Assembly (NCBI GenBank): GCA_963691705.1
Contig: OY829537.1
Location: 23,374,078 to 23,438,077 of the forward strand
DNA length: 64,000 bases
Origin: Viola odorata
Taxonomy: Eukaryota > Streptophyta > Magnoliopsida > Malpighiales > Violaceae
Direction: 5' to 3'
The translations under genes were made by a program, and so were the position numbers. Shown in pieces: positions 12,490-24,239 of the stretch (positions are counted from its first letter, which is position 1; each line of letters starts with the position of its first letter). The notes under the pieces were generated by a model. That model was given only the letters and a program-made list of their open reading frames with translations, made no database searches and had not been told where the DNA came from.

Positions 12490-15400
12490 ATGAACTCTAT
12501 TAATTTTGTCGGGTTACCTAATTCCTTCTCTAGAAAGACTGTAACCATCTCTGCAGATGAGTATGCTAAATTCTCTCAGTATTTAGAATGGGTGAAAGCG
12601 AACTCAAGTACTGAATTAGCTGAGTTAGGTAAAACCTGCCTTGTTTCCTCTTCTGACAAATGGACAATCGAATCTGGTGCTAATCAACATATGACAGGTA
12701 ATTCTAATCTATTGACAAGCTTTAATAAGCTCACAACATCTTCTCCTGTCACTATTGTTGATGGCACCACCTGTAATGTTGAGGGTTCTGGTACAGCTAA
12801 ACCAACTTCTGTTATTACTATGTCATCTGTATTTAGTCTACCTGAATTGACTTTTAACCTGATGTCAGTAAGTAAGCTCACGAAAGACCTCAACTGCTTC
12901 ATCTCATTTTTCCCTGATCATTGTCTTATTCAGGATCTAGTGACGAAGCAGATACTTGGTAGAGGGCATGTGTCTGGTGGTCTTTATGTCCTTGATCCGT
13001 GGGTACCAAAGCCAATAGCTTGTCTCAGCAGTACTTCCTTGTTTGAAACTCACTGTCGTTTGGGACATCTGTGTCTACAATATCTAAGGAAATTGTGTCC
13101 ACAATTCAAGTCTGCTACTTCTCTGGATTGTGAGTCTTGTCACTTTGCTAAACATCATCGCACCTCTTTGGGCCCTCGTACTAGTAAACGTGCAGATTCT
13201 GCTTTTGCATTAGTTCATTCGGATGTGTGGGGTCCATGTTCTGTGACTTCCAAACCAGGTTTTAAATACTTTATCACCTTTGTGGATGATTACTCTAGAA
13301 TGACTTGGATATATTTTATGAAAAGTCATTCTGAGGTGTTTTCTCATTTTTGTGCATTTTGTACTGAAATAAAAACTCAGTTTGATGTGTCTGTTCGTAT
13401 ATTGCGAAGTGATAATGCTAAGGAATATATGTCTGAATCTTTTCATCAGTATATGACTCAGCATGGTATCTTGCATAAATCTTCTTGTGTTGACACACCA
13501 GCTCAAAACGGTGTGGCTGAAAGGAAGAATGGATACCTCTTAGAGACTGCTCGTGCTCTATTATTTCAGAACAAGGTTCCTAAGCAATTTGGGTTGACGC
13601 TGTTTCTACAGCTTGCTTCTTGATTAATCGTATGCCTTCTGCAGTTCTTGATGATGGTATTCCAATTACTGTACTTGCTCCTGGTAAACCATTATTCCCC
13701 ATTGAGTCTAAATTTTTTGGTAGCACCTGCTATGTTCGTGATGTTCGTCCTCACATCATAAAGTTGGATCCTAAGGCTTTAAAATGTGTCTTCTTGGGGT
13801 ATGCTAGACTTCAGAAGGGGTATCGATGCTACTCTCCCGACCTTCAAAAGTACCTTGTGTCCACTGATGTTGTCTTTTCTGAACAGGTACCATTCTTTTC
13901 ACCTAATCCTACTCCCCCTCGATAGGATAATCATGATGATGATAATTGGTTGATCTATTCCTCCACTCCTTTGGATGTTTTTGAGCAATCTTCTAGTGAT
14001 ACTATCCTGCACCAGGCTACTTCGTTGGGTCCTTCTCCTGGTACTCTTGATCAGTCTTCTAGAGATACTACTCTGGACCAGGCGACTTCTTCAAGTACCT
14101 TTGAGCATCCATCTGCAGATACTGTTATGATTCAGTCTCCTGATCTCTCAGTTGTGGAAGACCCACCTTGTAGTGATCCTCTAGTCCCTGCACCTCCACC
14201 AGAGCCCTCGGTACCTGCTCCTTCTATTGATTTGGATTTACCCATCAGTCTTCGCAAAGGTAAACGACAATGCAAATCTGTTTACTCAATTGCCAACTTT
14301 ATCTCTTGTGATGGCTTGTCTGGTTCGACACGTGCTTTGATTTCTTCTCTAGACTCTATTGTTGTTCCTAAAACAGTAAAGGAAGCATTGAGTCATCCTA
14401 GTTGGACGGATGCAATGCTTGAGGAGATTACAACTTTGGATGATAATCAGACTTGGGATTTGGTGAATTTACCAAAGGAGAAGAAAGTTGTGGGGTGTAA
14501 ATGGGTGTTTGCAGTCAAAGTCAATCCAGATGGTTCTGTGGCCTGCCTCAAGGCTCGACTTGTTGCCAAAGGATATGCTCAAACATATGGGGCGGATTAC
14601 TCTGACACTTTTTCTCCTATGGCCAAATTATCTTCTGTGAGGTTATTCATCTCTTTGGCCGCTTCCAGCAACTGACCCCTACATCAGTTGGACATCAAGA
14701 ATGTCTTCCTTCATGGTGACCTATAGGAGGAAGTTTATATGGAGCAACCACCTGGGTTTGTTGCTCAGAGGGAGTATGGGAAAGTTTGTCGTTTGAAGAA
14801 AGCTTTGTATGGTCTAAAACAGAGTCCTCGTGCCTGGTTTGGCAAGTTTAGTGAGGTAGTTTTAGAATTTGGCATGCAAAAGAGTCAGTGTGATCATTCA
14901 GTCTTTTATAGACAATCTGCTGCTGGTATTATTTTGCTTGTTGTGTATGTGGATGACATTATTATTACAGGAGATGATAGTGTTGGGATCTCTTTCCTCA
15001 AATCTTTCCTGCATACCAAGTTTAGTACAAAAGACTTGGATCAGCTGAAATACTTTCTAGGGATAGAAGTTTCCAGAAGCAACAAAGGTATCTTCTTATC
15101 TCAAAGAAAGTATGTTCTTGATCTTCTTGTAGAAACAGGAAAGTTGGGAGCCAAGCCCTGTAGTTCTCCTATGGCTCCAAATGTCCATCTCACCAAAGAT
15201 GATGGTGACCCATTTAATGATCCCGAGAAGTATAGGAGATTAGTTGGAAAACTAAACTATCTCACAGTGACACGTCCTGACATCACCTTCGCGGTTAGTG
15301 TTGTCAGTCAGTTCATGTCTGCTCCAACAGATAAGCATTGGGAAACTCTGGAGCATATCTTGTGTTATCTGAAAGGGGCACCTGGTCTTGGGATCCTATA

Positions 15401-15903
15401 TAGTAACCATGGTCACAACCGGATTGAGTGTTTTGCAGATGCAGATTGGGCCGGGTCGAAGATCGATAGAAGATCAATAACCGGCTACTGTGTCTTTGTT
15501 GGTGGAAATTTGATCTCATGGAGGAGCAAGAAGCAAAATGTGGTGTCGCAATCTAGTGCAGAGTCCGAATATAAAGCAATGGCACAATCCTCCTGTGAGA
15601 TTCTATGGATGCGACAACTTCTAGCTGAAATTGGTATAGAACATTCTTCTCCTTCAAAACTCTGGTGTGATAATCAAGCTGCTCTTCACATTCCTGCAAA
15701 TCCTGTTTATCATGAGAGGACTAAACACATTGAAGTAGATTTCCACTTCATTTGTGAGAAAATTTAAGAAAATCTCATTTCTACTCATTACGTGAAGACA
15801 GGAGAACAATGGGGTGATCTTTTCACGAAAGCTCTTTCAGGTCCTCGAGTGGATTACCTTTGTAACAAGCTGGGTATGATAAATATCTATGCTCCAGGGG
15901 GAG
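12490..15903 (+). pseudogene. Copia pol polyprotein remnant (protease, integrase, RT, RNase H)
   Basis: Domains in order: a protease-like block IESGANQHMTG (12667-12699), where the usual active-site Asp is Glu; integrase zinc finger HCRLGHL...CESC (about 13045-13140) and core with FVDDYSR, RSDNAKEY and NGVAERK; then RT with [11 protein letters not shown] and the catalytic YVDD (about 14947); then RNase H ending near the polypurine tract. Breaks seen: a frameshift with stop near 13620, a stop at 13923-13925, a stop at 14672-14674, an in-frame TAG near 14725 and a TAA at 15765-15767, after which the frame continues as recognisable pol to about 15900. A purine tract CCAGGGGGAG (15894-15903) precedes the 3' LTR. 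The element is a dead copy. Confidence 0.93.
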
Positions 15904-16006
15904 TGTTAGAATATATAGGTATTATACATGTATATGTATTAGTATAAATAGAGTATAGCCTTGTATTAAGTAAGAAAGGTTATTTTCTTCATTTGCTGAA
16001 ATAACA
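15904..16006 (+). repeat. 3' LTR of the copia element
   Basis: Matches the 5' LTR except for a short internal deletion and point differences. It is followed by the ATTAT target duplication at 16007-16011. Confidence 0.93.
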
Positions 16007-16011
16007 ATTAT

Positions 16012-16471
16012 GATGCTCAGTTTCTGGTCCGCTCTCACGCCTTGATTTTATTTTTAATTTTTTCCAGTTTTTGTTCAAACAGAAGAAGCGAGCTATTGAA
16101 ACCGATCCAGCCCAATGTCAGCATATGCAAACCTATCCAGCCCATGTCAAGTATCGAAGGAAGCGGCCCACGAGACTGATCCAGCCCATGTCAGCAAATG
16201 CAAACTAACAAGCTTTTTTCCCCCAAAAAATCATCTGGCTTTGTCCATCTCGCTTCCCTATTACTCTCACCAGTTTTAATTTTATTTTTCAATATCAATC
16301 AACAACAAATCAATCTTTAGCGAGAGACACATAAAATTCTCTTGTATTTTCAGCACGGTCAGCACCCACTCATTTTAACTCCCAACCTCAATCTTGTTCA
16401 TAGAGAAAAAAAACTACCGAATAATTAATTAAGAAGGGTTCATAGCGCTTATGCAAGGAAAAAGGAAAAAA
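16012..16471. other. Right flank of the copia element
   Basis: Noncoding. At about 16108-16205 the phrase ATCCAGCCCATGTCAGCA recurs three times in degenerate form with spacers of 25-50 bp. No gene is seen until the DIM1-like relic. Confidence 0.4.
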
Positions 16472-16664
16472 TAAAAATACCGCAAAGTTCTTGATCGTCT
16501 CAGCAACTCATGCCAGCACTTCATCCATCTGCATCAACCAAATCAAATCAAATAAAGCATGAAATGAAATGAGATTACTGTATTAATTGAGCTTAAAAAC
16601 GTTGTCGTATGTACCTGCATACAAGTGTCGTCCCATCATGGCCGAACCCGATGATGACAATGCG
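16472..16664 (-). pseudogene. Fragment of a DIM1/YLS8 (U5 snRNP 15-kDa, thioredoxin-like) gene
   Basis: Two minus-strand exon pieces match the very conserved spliceosomal protein DIM1/YLS8. The first (16615-16664) encodes IVIIGFGHD and then, one frame away, DDTCMQ ending at a GT donor. The second (16472-16528) begins after a TTGATGCAG acceptor with MDEVLA and continues VAETIKNFAV. Breaks: a one-base loss at the conserved Trp codon after GHD, and a TGA between DEVLA and VAETI. The match stops at about 16474 and lacks the rest of the protein. The intron is retained, so it is a genomic duplication and not a retrocopy. Identification rests on about 30 residues, but these belong to one of the most conserved eukaryotic proteins. 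Confidence 0.8.
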
Positions 16665-16672
16665 TAAAATTG

Positions 16673-18300
16673 AATGGGTGCGCCATGCTAGGTAAATTAG
16701 AGACTATCCAATAATTTTTTTTGTCTAGAAGGACTAAATTGTGATTGTGTTTGTGCTCCATTTTCACGAAATGAGGCCGCGCACACCACGTGTCCAGCTT
16801 CCAAATGGAAGCAAAGATACTTATAGGTTTTTCGCTTAAACTAGGTTTGTTCCCGCGCAGCGCGCAGTGCGCAGATGATGTATTTTATAATTTATAGATT
16901 AATGTACATTGAATCTCTCTCTAAAAAATAACATAAATTGAAGAAAAAAAAATGAATGACAATTATTAGAATTTTTTTAAAAGTATTATGAATGATAATT
17001 TTTATTGACTTTTCAATATATATAGTGTAATTTTAGTTAGGGAAAAAATAAAATGTAATATTTTTTTCATGAAAATGAAAAAGTTACTATGTCATTTGAC
17101 TCGAGTTTGTGTTTGATTCTCGGCTTCCTAGTTCAGACTCATAGGTCTGACCAAATTTCCAACACACAAAAAATAGGCTACAATTGGAAAAAGAAAACAA
17201 AGAACTTGAACCCAAAAAGACCGAGTGTTGCACGGTTTTAGCCATGGAAAAAAAATAGAATAAGAAAAACTAAAATACAATTAGATTTTTAGTCATGCAT
17301 ATTTTAATGAGTTATTTATTTATATATTGTACCTAAAATAAGAGATACATAATTGAAATATTTTATAAAAGATAAACTAATTATAGGATATTGGGATGAA
17401 CTAATAAAAGACAATAGTATCCTTGCATTATTAAATTAAAAAGACTATAGCTTAAACTTACGTTTAGTGTTTAACAGTATCATATTTCATTTATATATAT
17501 ATATATATATATATAATTAAATATATATTTACAATATCTTGAATATTAAAAAATATAATTATATATTTTACGATCAATATATATTATTTTTTTAAATGAT
17601 ATATTTTTAAGCGTGTTGTATCTTAAATTTTTAAAATTTACCGTATTAATATATCATATCGCGTCATGTCCGTATTTTATATTTGTAATTATACTTGATA
17701 GCTTGAAAGCAGTGGTGGGGATGTTGTGCACAACAATTAAATAACCGAGCCACCACATCACCGCCGGCCTCCAACAACTCCCGACCAATCATCCTCAATC
17801 GGACAGCACACACCACATCACCGCCGACCTCACCCTCTCCTCTTCTCTCCTAGTTTTTTTTCTTGCCTTTACTTTTTTTCTTTCAATTTCCTTACTCCTG
17901 CACAACCAAACCAGAACTACCACTCTTTTCTTTTCATGTTCTTTTGTTTTTTTTTCTTCTGTTTTTTCCTTTTTTGTTTCCAACGATGGAGGAGGATTCG
18001 GGTTGGGCGCTCCGTTTTTTCTTTTTTCCTTTAACAACATATTTTTGTGATGTTTTAATTAATTGTTGTTCAGTAACCTGTTCGGTTAACTTTGTAGTTA
18101 ATGAATAGGATAAGAAGAGTATATTTATGAGTTTGGCCAAGGAAAAATTTACGTTGATTAAAATTATTTTCCTCTAAAAAATAAAAAAAACTTTACTTTT
18201 CAATGGCCTATCTTATATTCTTATTTGTGCAGTAATAAATAAATGAATATTAATATTTTAAACTCTTGAAAAAGGGAGAATAGCAAAATCCCGAGAATTA
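16673..18300. other. AT-rich intergenic stretch
   Basis: No gene is recognised. It contains a GC-rich hairpin and CTAG end discussed as a possible Helitron terminus (16841), an AT microsatellite (about 17487-17512), and CT-rich low-complexity sequence (17820-18020) whose open frames on both strands are compositional artefacts. Confidence 0.4.
16841..16880 (-). mobile_element. Possible Helitron 3' terminus
   Basis: Read on the minus strand, a GC-rich hairpin region (CTGCGCACTGCGCGCTGCGC) is followed about 11 bases later by CTAG and then T (complement of A16840). Helitrons end with a hairpin shortly before CTRR and insert before T. No partner 5' TC end was found, so only the terminus is proposed; the body would extend to the right. 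Confidence 0.3.
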
Positions 18301-19967
18301 GGTTGTGTTTACCTAGGAAATTCTCCAGTTTTTAGAAATCTGGAGAATTTTCCGGAAAACGTGTTTACTTGGTATAGTTTTTGTTTTCTGTTTGAAAACA
18401 AAAATTCTCCGTTGGAAAAGCAATGAACAAATTTGGAGAACGAAAAAAAGGTGTTCTCTAGTTTTCCAACCGCTGGCAAAGTAAATTGGAAAACCTTTTT
18501 GCCCCTGAGGCCATTCCTCACCTTCGTCCTCATTCCTCTTCAAACCCTAGAACACCTCTTCTCACCTTCGTCCTCGCCTCCTCTGCTGATGCATTGGTCG
18601 ATTACAAGCCCGACGAGATCGGCTTGGTCTCTGACATCCCCGACGAGCACCTCACCCGACGGGTTCAGCCTTCTCCCTTATCTTACATACGCATAATAGG
18701 CTCAATTTTGCTATTTTCATCGTTATTATTTGGGTACTTTTTATTTAGAGGATTTGTTATGCATTTGTTGTGCGTGTGTTTTTAGGTTTACTAATTCTTG
18801 GTTCATTAATCGAGCTTCTAAAAAGGTTTTTTTTTATGAGAGATCGTTTACTGTTCCCGAAATTGATAGCCTGATTTTGATAGGTTGTAATATACTCGCC
18901 TACTAGAACTGCATCTCAACAAGAATCTGGAAGAGTTGGAAGGTGGAAGATTAACTTTGTGTCAACCCAGAAGTATGTTCTTTTAACTACATTTTGCCCT
19001 TCTGCTTAAATTTGATTACATTTTTGCTTTTACTGTTTTGGATGTCAATTTTGAATTAATTGATTTGGTAGAAATACATCCCCACAGATGAAGGAAAATT
19101 AAACTTTAGTTTCGTGTTTCTCTGTCTTTTGCTTAAATCTACATTACTAGATTGGCATTCCTCAAGAGTTCTTAGGTTTGGAATTTTTTGGATTGTTAAA
19201 AGTTGTTTAGGATACTTAACAAATAAGTTTGAGGGATCAAAGTGCAGTGGAAAAAGGGTTATGGTATAGTCAAATTTCATACAGTGATGGTCTGCTGAGC
19301 TCATCATTAGTTGATTAGCAAATAAGTTTAGTTTGTTGTTACATATTGAAGCATACGTCGAATTTCTAGGCATTTGTCTCTGCTATTTTATTTAGAATCT
19401 CCCAAGTAAATTTCCATCTGCCCTTTAAATTGTTGTGATGGTCTGTGTGTTAGGTTATGCGATTTTATTATGTCAGACATATTGGTGAGCTTGACAGATT
19501 TGGATTGTTATTTACTCGTTTCCTGGCACCAATATTTTGTGGATTACTTGACTGGGTTTCTTTAATTTTTGGTGGTGTTCTTAAAGGAAAATGTGGTTGC
19601 TCAAGGGAAATATGCTTGTTTCGGTAGCCATCCTTGTGCTTTCAATTCGACAGCTGTTTGTACGTTGTATGTTAGAGGCACCTATGATTGTGAATTTTTT
19701 GGTCTATTTCTGGAGTATATTGTTTCCCCTATTGTTTCTTAGATGAGATACTCTACTTGTTGGGTCTGTTTCTTGAGTTCCTTTGAATCCATTTCCAATA
19801 AAATTTGTGTTGCTTTATTTGGCATTAACCATTTCCATGGATTGTATATCTAGTGAAAGCTGCCTACTGCTATGTTATTGTAGTTTGCTTTATTTTGATG
19901 TTTGTTATTTTTATCGAATATCGAGTCTTCTGTTTTGGTGTTGTAGTGCAGAAATTTTGAAAGCGAC

Positions 19968-20880
19968 ATGGCGGGAGGAAGACCTGATGGTGAAGATGAT
20001 GCTAAATGGTCCGACAAAAATGAAGAGATATTTATAACAATATTTCACGATCGAGTAAAGAAAGATCCTAATGGTGCACCCACTTTTAAAGGTACGGATT
20101 GACACGAAATTGATGAAGAAATGTTTTTGGCTTGCGGTGAACGATATGAAGCAATGAAGTTGGTTGGCAAATACAATCGCTGAGGGTGAAGCATCGACAA
20201 TTCTCAGAATTGTTAGAGCATGCGGGAGTCACCTACCACTCAAGTTTAAACGCGGTGAATGCTCCAAAAGATGTGGTAAATATTTTTCATGGTAAATTAC
20301 AATTTCTTACAGTTTTCCTTGATGTCATAAGTTTATAGAATTACATCTTAATTCTGATTTTTTACATTTGCAGAAACACAAGGGCTTTAGGGTATTTAGA
20401 AAGAAAGGATGTCCAAACTATGAGATGTTAAGTCTAGTGTTAACCAGGTCTACAGCTACAGGACAGGACATCTGCATCATTCTTCCACGCAATTGCCACC
20501 AACATCTGCTGAGGAGCGGGAAAATGAGGAATTTTTTTTTGAATTATAGTGTTCATGTGTCTAGAGGTGATGGAGCTGAAGGTGATAATACTGCTACTAT
20601 GAGCTCCAAAGGAAAACGTGCTATTGATGGTAATGTTTCAGGTTCTAGGCACGTCAGGAAGGGTAATTCTGAGAAGTGAGACTCTTGCATGGATCATTTC
20701 GCATCATCGTATAGTGCTAAGACTGAGTACTATGCAGAAAAAATAAAGAAATACAAAGGAGAACAGTGTGAAGTTACAAGTCCATTGCGAAACACTGACT
20801 CTGTTATCAATTGCATGGAGGAGTTGGAGAAAATAGATGATGTCTCGGACATATCTTACAACAAAGCACTTGTGTAGTTC
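19968..20880 (+). pseudogene. Myb/SANT-like DNA-binding protein relic of the Harbinger element
   Basis: The ATG at 19968 opens MAGGRPDGEDDAKWSDKNEE, the start of a Myb/SANT-like domain of the kind found in plant Harbinger-associated and L10-interacting-MYB-like proteins. A likely first exon runs to a GT donor at 20275 and a second starts at 20374 (HKGFRVFRKKGCPNYEMLSL). Breaks: a TGA at 20100-20102 where the family has Trp; a frameshift near 20183; further stops around 20680 and 20880. The tail (about 20780-20878, ending DDVSDISYNKALV) matches the C-terminal region of this family. In living elements the partner helps the transposase bind the ends; this copy is not functional. Confidence 0.75.
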
Positions 20881-21576
20881 GAAAACCCTTATTGGAGGAA
20901 AGTGTTCATGAAGATGTCGATTCAGAGGAAGAAGTCCTGGTTGATGAGCTTAGAGTGATTGTAAGATATTTTATGACACAATAACTTATATCATGTCTTG
21001 GTTGTAAACTTTGATGTGAACTTGGTTGTAAACTTGGATGTCATTTTGGATTGCTTTATGAGTGAAGTGTTGTGTGTTTTAATGCTTGCGGATTATTTAT
21101 TGTTGAACTATGTTTAATTACTTGTGTATTGAAGATGTTGTTTGGGTTGATGAAGCTGACAGTTTGATAATATTTAAGCCATTATTTTCACATATTTTTG
21201 TCATTTAATTATGGCAAATTGGGTGGTGAAACTGTTTAAACTAGGTCAAATACCCTTACTTGTGTATTGAAGATGTAATAATAATAATAATAGTATACAG
21301 TTGAGGTGATGGGGCAGGGGACAAAGGTTGTAAGGAGAATGACAAGGCTGTGGATAAGATAAGGGAAAAAAATAGAGAAAAAGTGAAAAGAGAAATAACA
21401 TAAAAGAACAAGAAGGAAACGTAGAAAGGAAAGAAAGAAAGAGGGAGTCGAAGAGAGCTAGGAGGAAGCTAGCAGCAGAATTGAGATTTGCCATAGGAAC
21501 CAACTAGGATCAAGAAATTGGTATTGTTTTCTTTCCTTATGTTCCTATTCATCTTCTTTGTAGTTCTATTTATTAA
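20881..21576. other. Internal spacer of the Harbinger element
   Basis: Noncoding AT-rich DNA between the two Harbinger gene relics. An A/G-rich block (21355-21460) gives spurious minus-strand open frames. Confidence 0.4.
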
Positions 21577-21633
21577 TTGCAGAAATTTATTATGGGGTAT
21601 GATCTAATGATTAGTCTTAATGGTGCAGGAAAA

Positions 21634-21957
21634 ATGTCACAGTATTATGCCAACACTTCAAGCTCTGTTATCAATTCAAGTAGTGATAGTTCCACTGATG
21701 ATGGTAACGACTTGGAAGAATTGGCGCGGCTTCGTATGCTAATGGAAGGTGAAAGTAGTTATATTGGAAGAATGCCTTGTCGCACATCTATGCTTAGTGG
21801 TAGAGATTATATCCTTGAAGTTTTAGTGGGAAATCCAACTGTATGTTATGAAAACTTTCGTATGCGACCATATGTGTTTCTGAATTTATGTGATCGGCTG
21901 AGAGGGATGAAATTAATATGCGCGTCCAGAGAGGTTAGTGTAGAGGAGGGTGATTGA
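21634..21957 (+). pseudogene. Truncated Harbinger-type nuclease (transposase) N-terminus
   Basis: An exon that begins after a GGTGCAG acceptor (about 21629) with ATG at 21634 encodes an acidic Ser/Asp-rich leader and then IGRMPCRTSMLSGRDYILEV and VCYENFRMRPYVFLNLCDRL. This is the conserved N-terminal helical region of plant Harbinger nucleases. The frame stops at 21957 just after SREVSVEE, before the DDE catalytic domain, which is absent. About 110 residues remain of a protein that usually has about 400. Confidence 0.8.
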
Positions 21958-22176
21958 CGTTTATTTCCATGTGTTTCTACCATCTTAAACTACCTTGTTT
22001 ATGGTAAAAATAATCTCTTTCACATCAATTTGCCATCTTTTGAAGGAAGTCTTGGGCAAGGGAAGAAATGAAGGAAACATATGCCTTGAGCGACAGAGTA
22101 GCAATCTTGGCCGCAGGCTTGGCCAAGATTGCAGAGATAGAGGCGTGCTGATCATGGACTCAAGGAAGACGCGTTT

Positions 22177-23417
22177 TGATTGAGAAACCAGCTGGCTATT
22201 GCGTCCACTGGAATGACTCTTGGATGTAATCCGATTTGAACAAAAATAATTTGTTTAGTATTTATTTTTTTAATCTTATTTTTGAATTTGAACATTTAGA
22301 GATTTAGTGTTATCTCCTATCTTTTTGGAGTTTGGAATTTGGAAAAGAACGTGATTGATGGGGACTTTAACCTTATTAAAGGTTAGGGAAGGCTGTCAAT
22401 TACAGGAGGTTCCTTCTTCCAACTTTTGTTTTGTAAACACTTTGCTGCGATAATTTTTTGGAATATCGCATTTTAAATTCTATTTTCATGTTCTTCAATT
22501 ATTTCTTTGCTTCTTTGATTATTATGTCTAGTAGCTAAACACCCAATTCTTTGTAAGGGTTGAGTGAGCGTACTTGTGATTCATGAGACCGATCTGTTCT
22601 TATTATCCTCTCGTACGTAATTGATTCCAGTTCTGTTTTAACAAACCGGTTCCCGTATAGGCTAAGACTTGATCAATCTTAGGCAAGATGATGAATTTGT
22701 AGCCAGTCACGAAGGGGACGAGCGAAACCGGAGTGACGCAAGTAGGCAGCTAGCCTCGCGGAGGTTAGTGGACTTAGATTGATATAGGCCTAACCAGACT
22801 GACAATCTAGGGCTCCGAGTTGGGAGTACCTTGGCCTAGACTCTGTCTTTCCTTACGCCATTGAGAAAACGCATGTGCCTCAAGCCAGCAGCCAATTGGA
22901 TAAACCCTTTAACCATCAAGGTGTCCACTAGCCAGGATCACTAGGAAAGGGAGTTCCCGCCAAGTGATTTCAAGAGGAGGAAAGTAGGATTGGAAAGGAG
23001 TTCCTCCCAATCTATAGCAGAGTTATGAGAGAGAAGGAGAAAATCTAAAGGTCGATGATCGATTAAACAAGGAAAGCGCTAACGAATTCGTCCTTACTAG
23101 GAGTTTACCTCACATCAGTTCACAACCAATCTCAATCACCAATCTTAGCTAAGATTCTCTTTTGCCTAAGATTGTTTCTTTATTTAATTTTTGCTTTGTT
23201 CCTTTTTATTGCTTTGTTTATCTTAATTGCAGGAACAAAACCCTTCAACTCCAATGACAAGGAAGTCGAGTCAAAACTACAATTTCCCGAAAGATCTTTG
23301 TGGACGATCCTCTTACCACGATCTACAAGTTCCTTGTGGATGGGTGATAAGTTGTATTCCTACCCCTAAATTCGTATATTTTATACAACTAAATTTGATG
23401 CCCTCGACACGCAATCA
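22177..23417 (+). repeat. 5' LTR of an Athila-type Ty3/gypsy element (left limit tentative)
   Basis: The right end is firm: GCAATCA at 23411-23417 is followed five bases later by a textbook primer-binding site. A matching left end TGATTG occurs at 22177 (inverted with CAATCA), which gives 1241 bp. Sequence just left of this also looks LTR-like, so the true start may lie somewhat upstream. No 3' LTR exists in the window to confirm it. Confidence 0.65.
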
Positions 23418-23422
23418 AATTT

Positions 23423-23440
23423 TGGCGCCGTTGCCGGGGA
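23423..23440 (+). promoter_or_regulatory. Primer-binding site, tRNA-Asp type
   Basis: TGGCGCCGTTGCCGGGGA is the primer-binding site commonly seen in plant Athila-type Ty3/gypsy elements. Confidence 0.92.
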
Positions 23441-23492
23441 TCTTTTGACGGTATTTTTGTAGTTTTGTTTTTATTTTTATCTTTGGCAGTTG

Positions 23493-24239
23493 ATGACCAG
23501 GTCCTCAAAGGAAGATTTACTACCTTTGAATCGAGAACTTACGAGGACTGAAGCACAAAACAGAAAGAAAGCCAAGATAAAATTTGACGGTGAATTTTCA
23601 GGGACACAAACAGAATCTAGTCCCAGCAGCAGTCTAGGCCAAGATCCAGGCCCAGCTGAAAACCCAATACCAATCATGGAGGAAAACCAACAAGAACAGA
23701 CGATGAGGGAACAAAACAGGGGGGCAAAACGAGTGACCTACTCCTGTATTAATCTACCCCCAATGGCTAATGACTGGTCTATCAAGACAAATATCATAGC
23801 CAACTTAACCAAGTTCCATGGCCACTCAAACGAGAATCCATATAACCATTTGAGGAACCTTCACCTCCAATGTGACACTCTGAAACCAGTGGGAGTATCG
23901 ATAGAGAGGGCCAAACTGAAAGCATTTCCCTGGTCTCTTGAAGACTTAGCGAAAAATTGGTTCTATAGCTTACCCCATAACACTATCACAACATGGGGAG
24001 ATATGTTCGCTGCCTTCCTGAACAAGTATTGGAATGCGACTAAAGTAGGGGCAGCTAGAAAAATTTAGTCTCTATCCAGCAGAGGGGAGGCGAGAGTTTG
24101 AGCGAGTACCATCAGAGGTTTAGGGACCTTCAAGATATTTGCCCTACCCATGGCGTGACTGATAATCTTCTGATCCAATATTTCTATGACGGAATGTGTG
24201 TAAAGGATAAGGAGAGAGTGGATGCAGCTGCTGGAGGAG
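23493..24239 (+). pseudogene. Athila-type gag, N-terminal part
   Basis: The ATG at 23493 starts MTRSSKEDLL; a gag capsid-like region follows, including ERAKLKAFPWSLEDLAKNWF. The frame is broken at 24066-24068 and resumes in another frame with SLSEYHQRFRDL and LLIQYFYDGM, which is the conserved C-terminal capsid block. At 24239 the coding sequence is split by a solo LTR and continues at 25634. No protease or pol follows, so the element is 3'-truncated. Confidence 0.9.

Larger units (their letters stand above)
11663..16006 (+). mobile_element. Complete Ty1/copia LTR retrotransposon, gag-less and inactivated
   Basis: The element is 4344 bp and is flanked by a perfect 5-bp target duplication, ATTAT (11658-11662 and 16007-16011). 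The LTRs are 117 bp and 103 bp, begin TGTTAGAA and end AATAACA, and differ by an internal indel of about 14 bp and a few substitutions, so insertion is not very recent. The order protease, integrase, reverse transcriptase, RNase H identifies copia. The reading frame is broken several times, so it cannot move by itself. Confidence 0.95.
18301..22176 (+). mobile_element. Decayed PIF/Harbinger transposon, 3' end missing
   Basis: The left end GGTTGTGTTTACC follows TTA (18298-18300), the usual PIF/Harbinger target. A subterminal hairpin (GGAAATTCTCCAG, about 18317-18355) follows. Inside lie, in order, a Myb/SANT-like gene relic and the start of a Harbinger nuclease. These two genes normally occur together in PIF/Harbinger elements. 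The nuclease stops before its catalytic domain and no right TIR is seen. The body is cut off by, or deleted up to, the Athila-type LTR; the right limit given is the tentative LTR start. Confidence 0.7.

Noticed and set aside
12131..12490. Hydrophobic proteins read from overlapping plus frames
   Set aside because: They are translations of the TTTGCTGC-type repeats in the copia leader.
17795..18140. Lys/Glu-rich and Phe-rich ORFs on both strands
   Set aside because: Low-complexity CT/GA-rich DNA gives open frames on both strands.
18433..18785. Two overlapping plus ORFs of 87 and 99 codons
   Set aside because: Lie in the noncoding 5' part of the Harbinger relic and match nothing I know.
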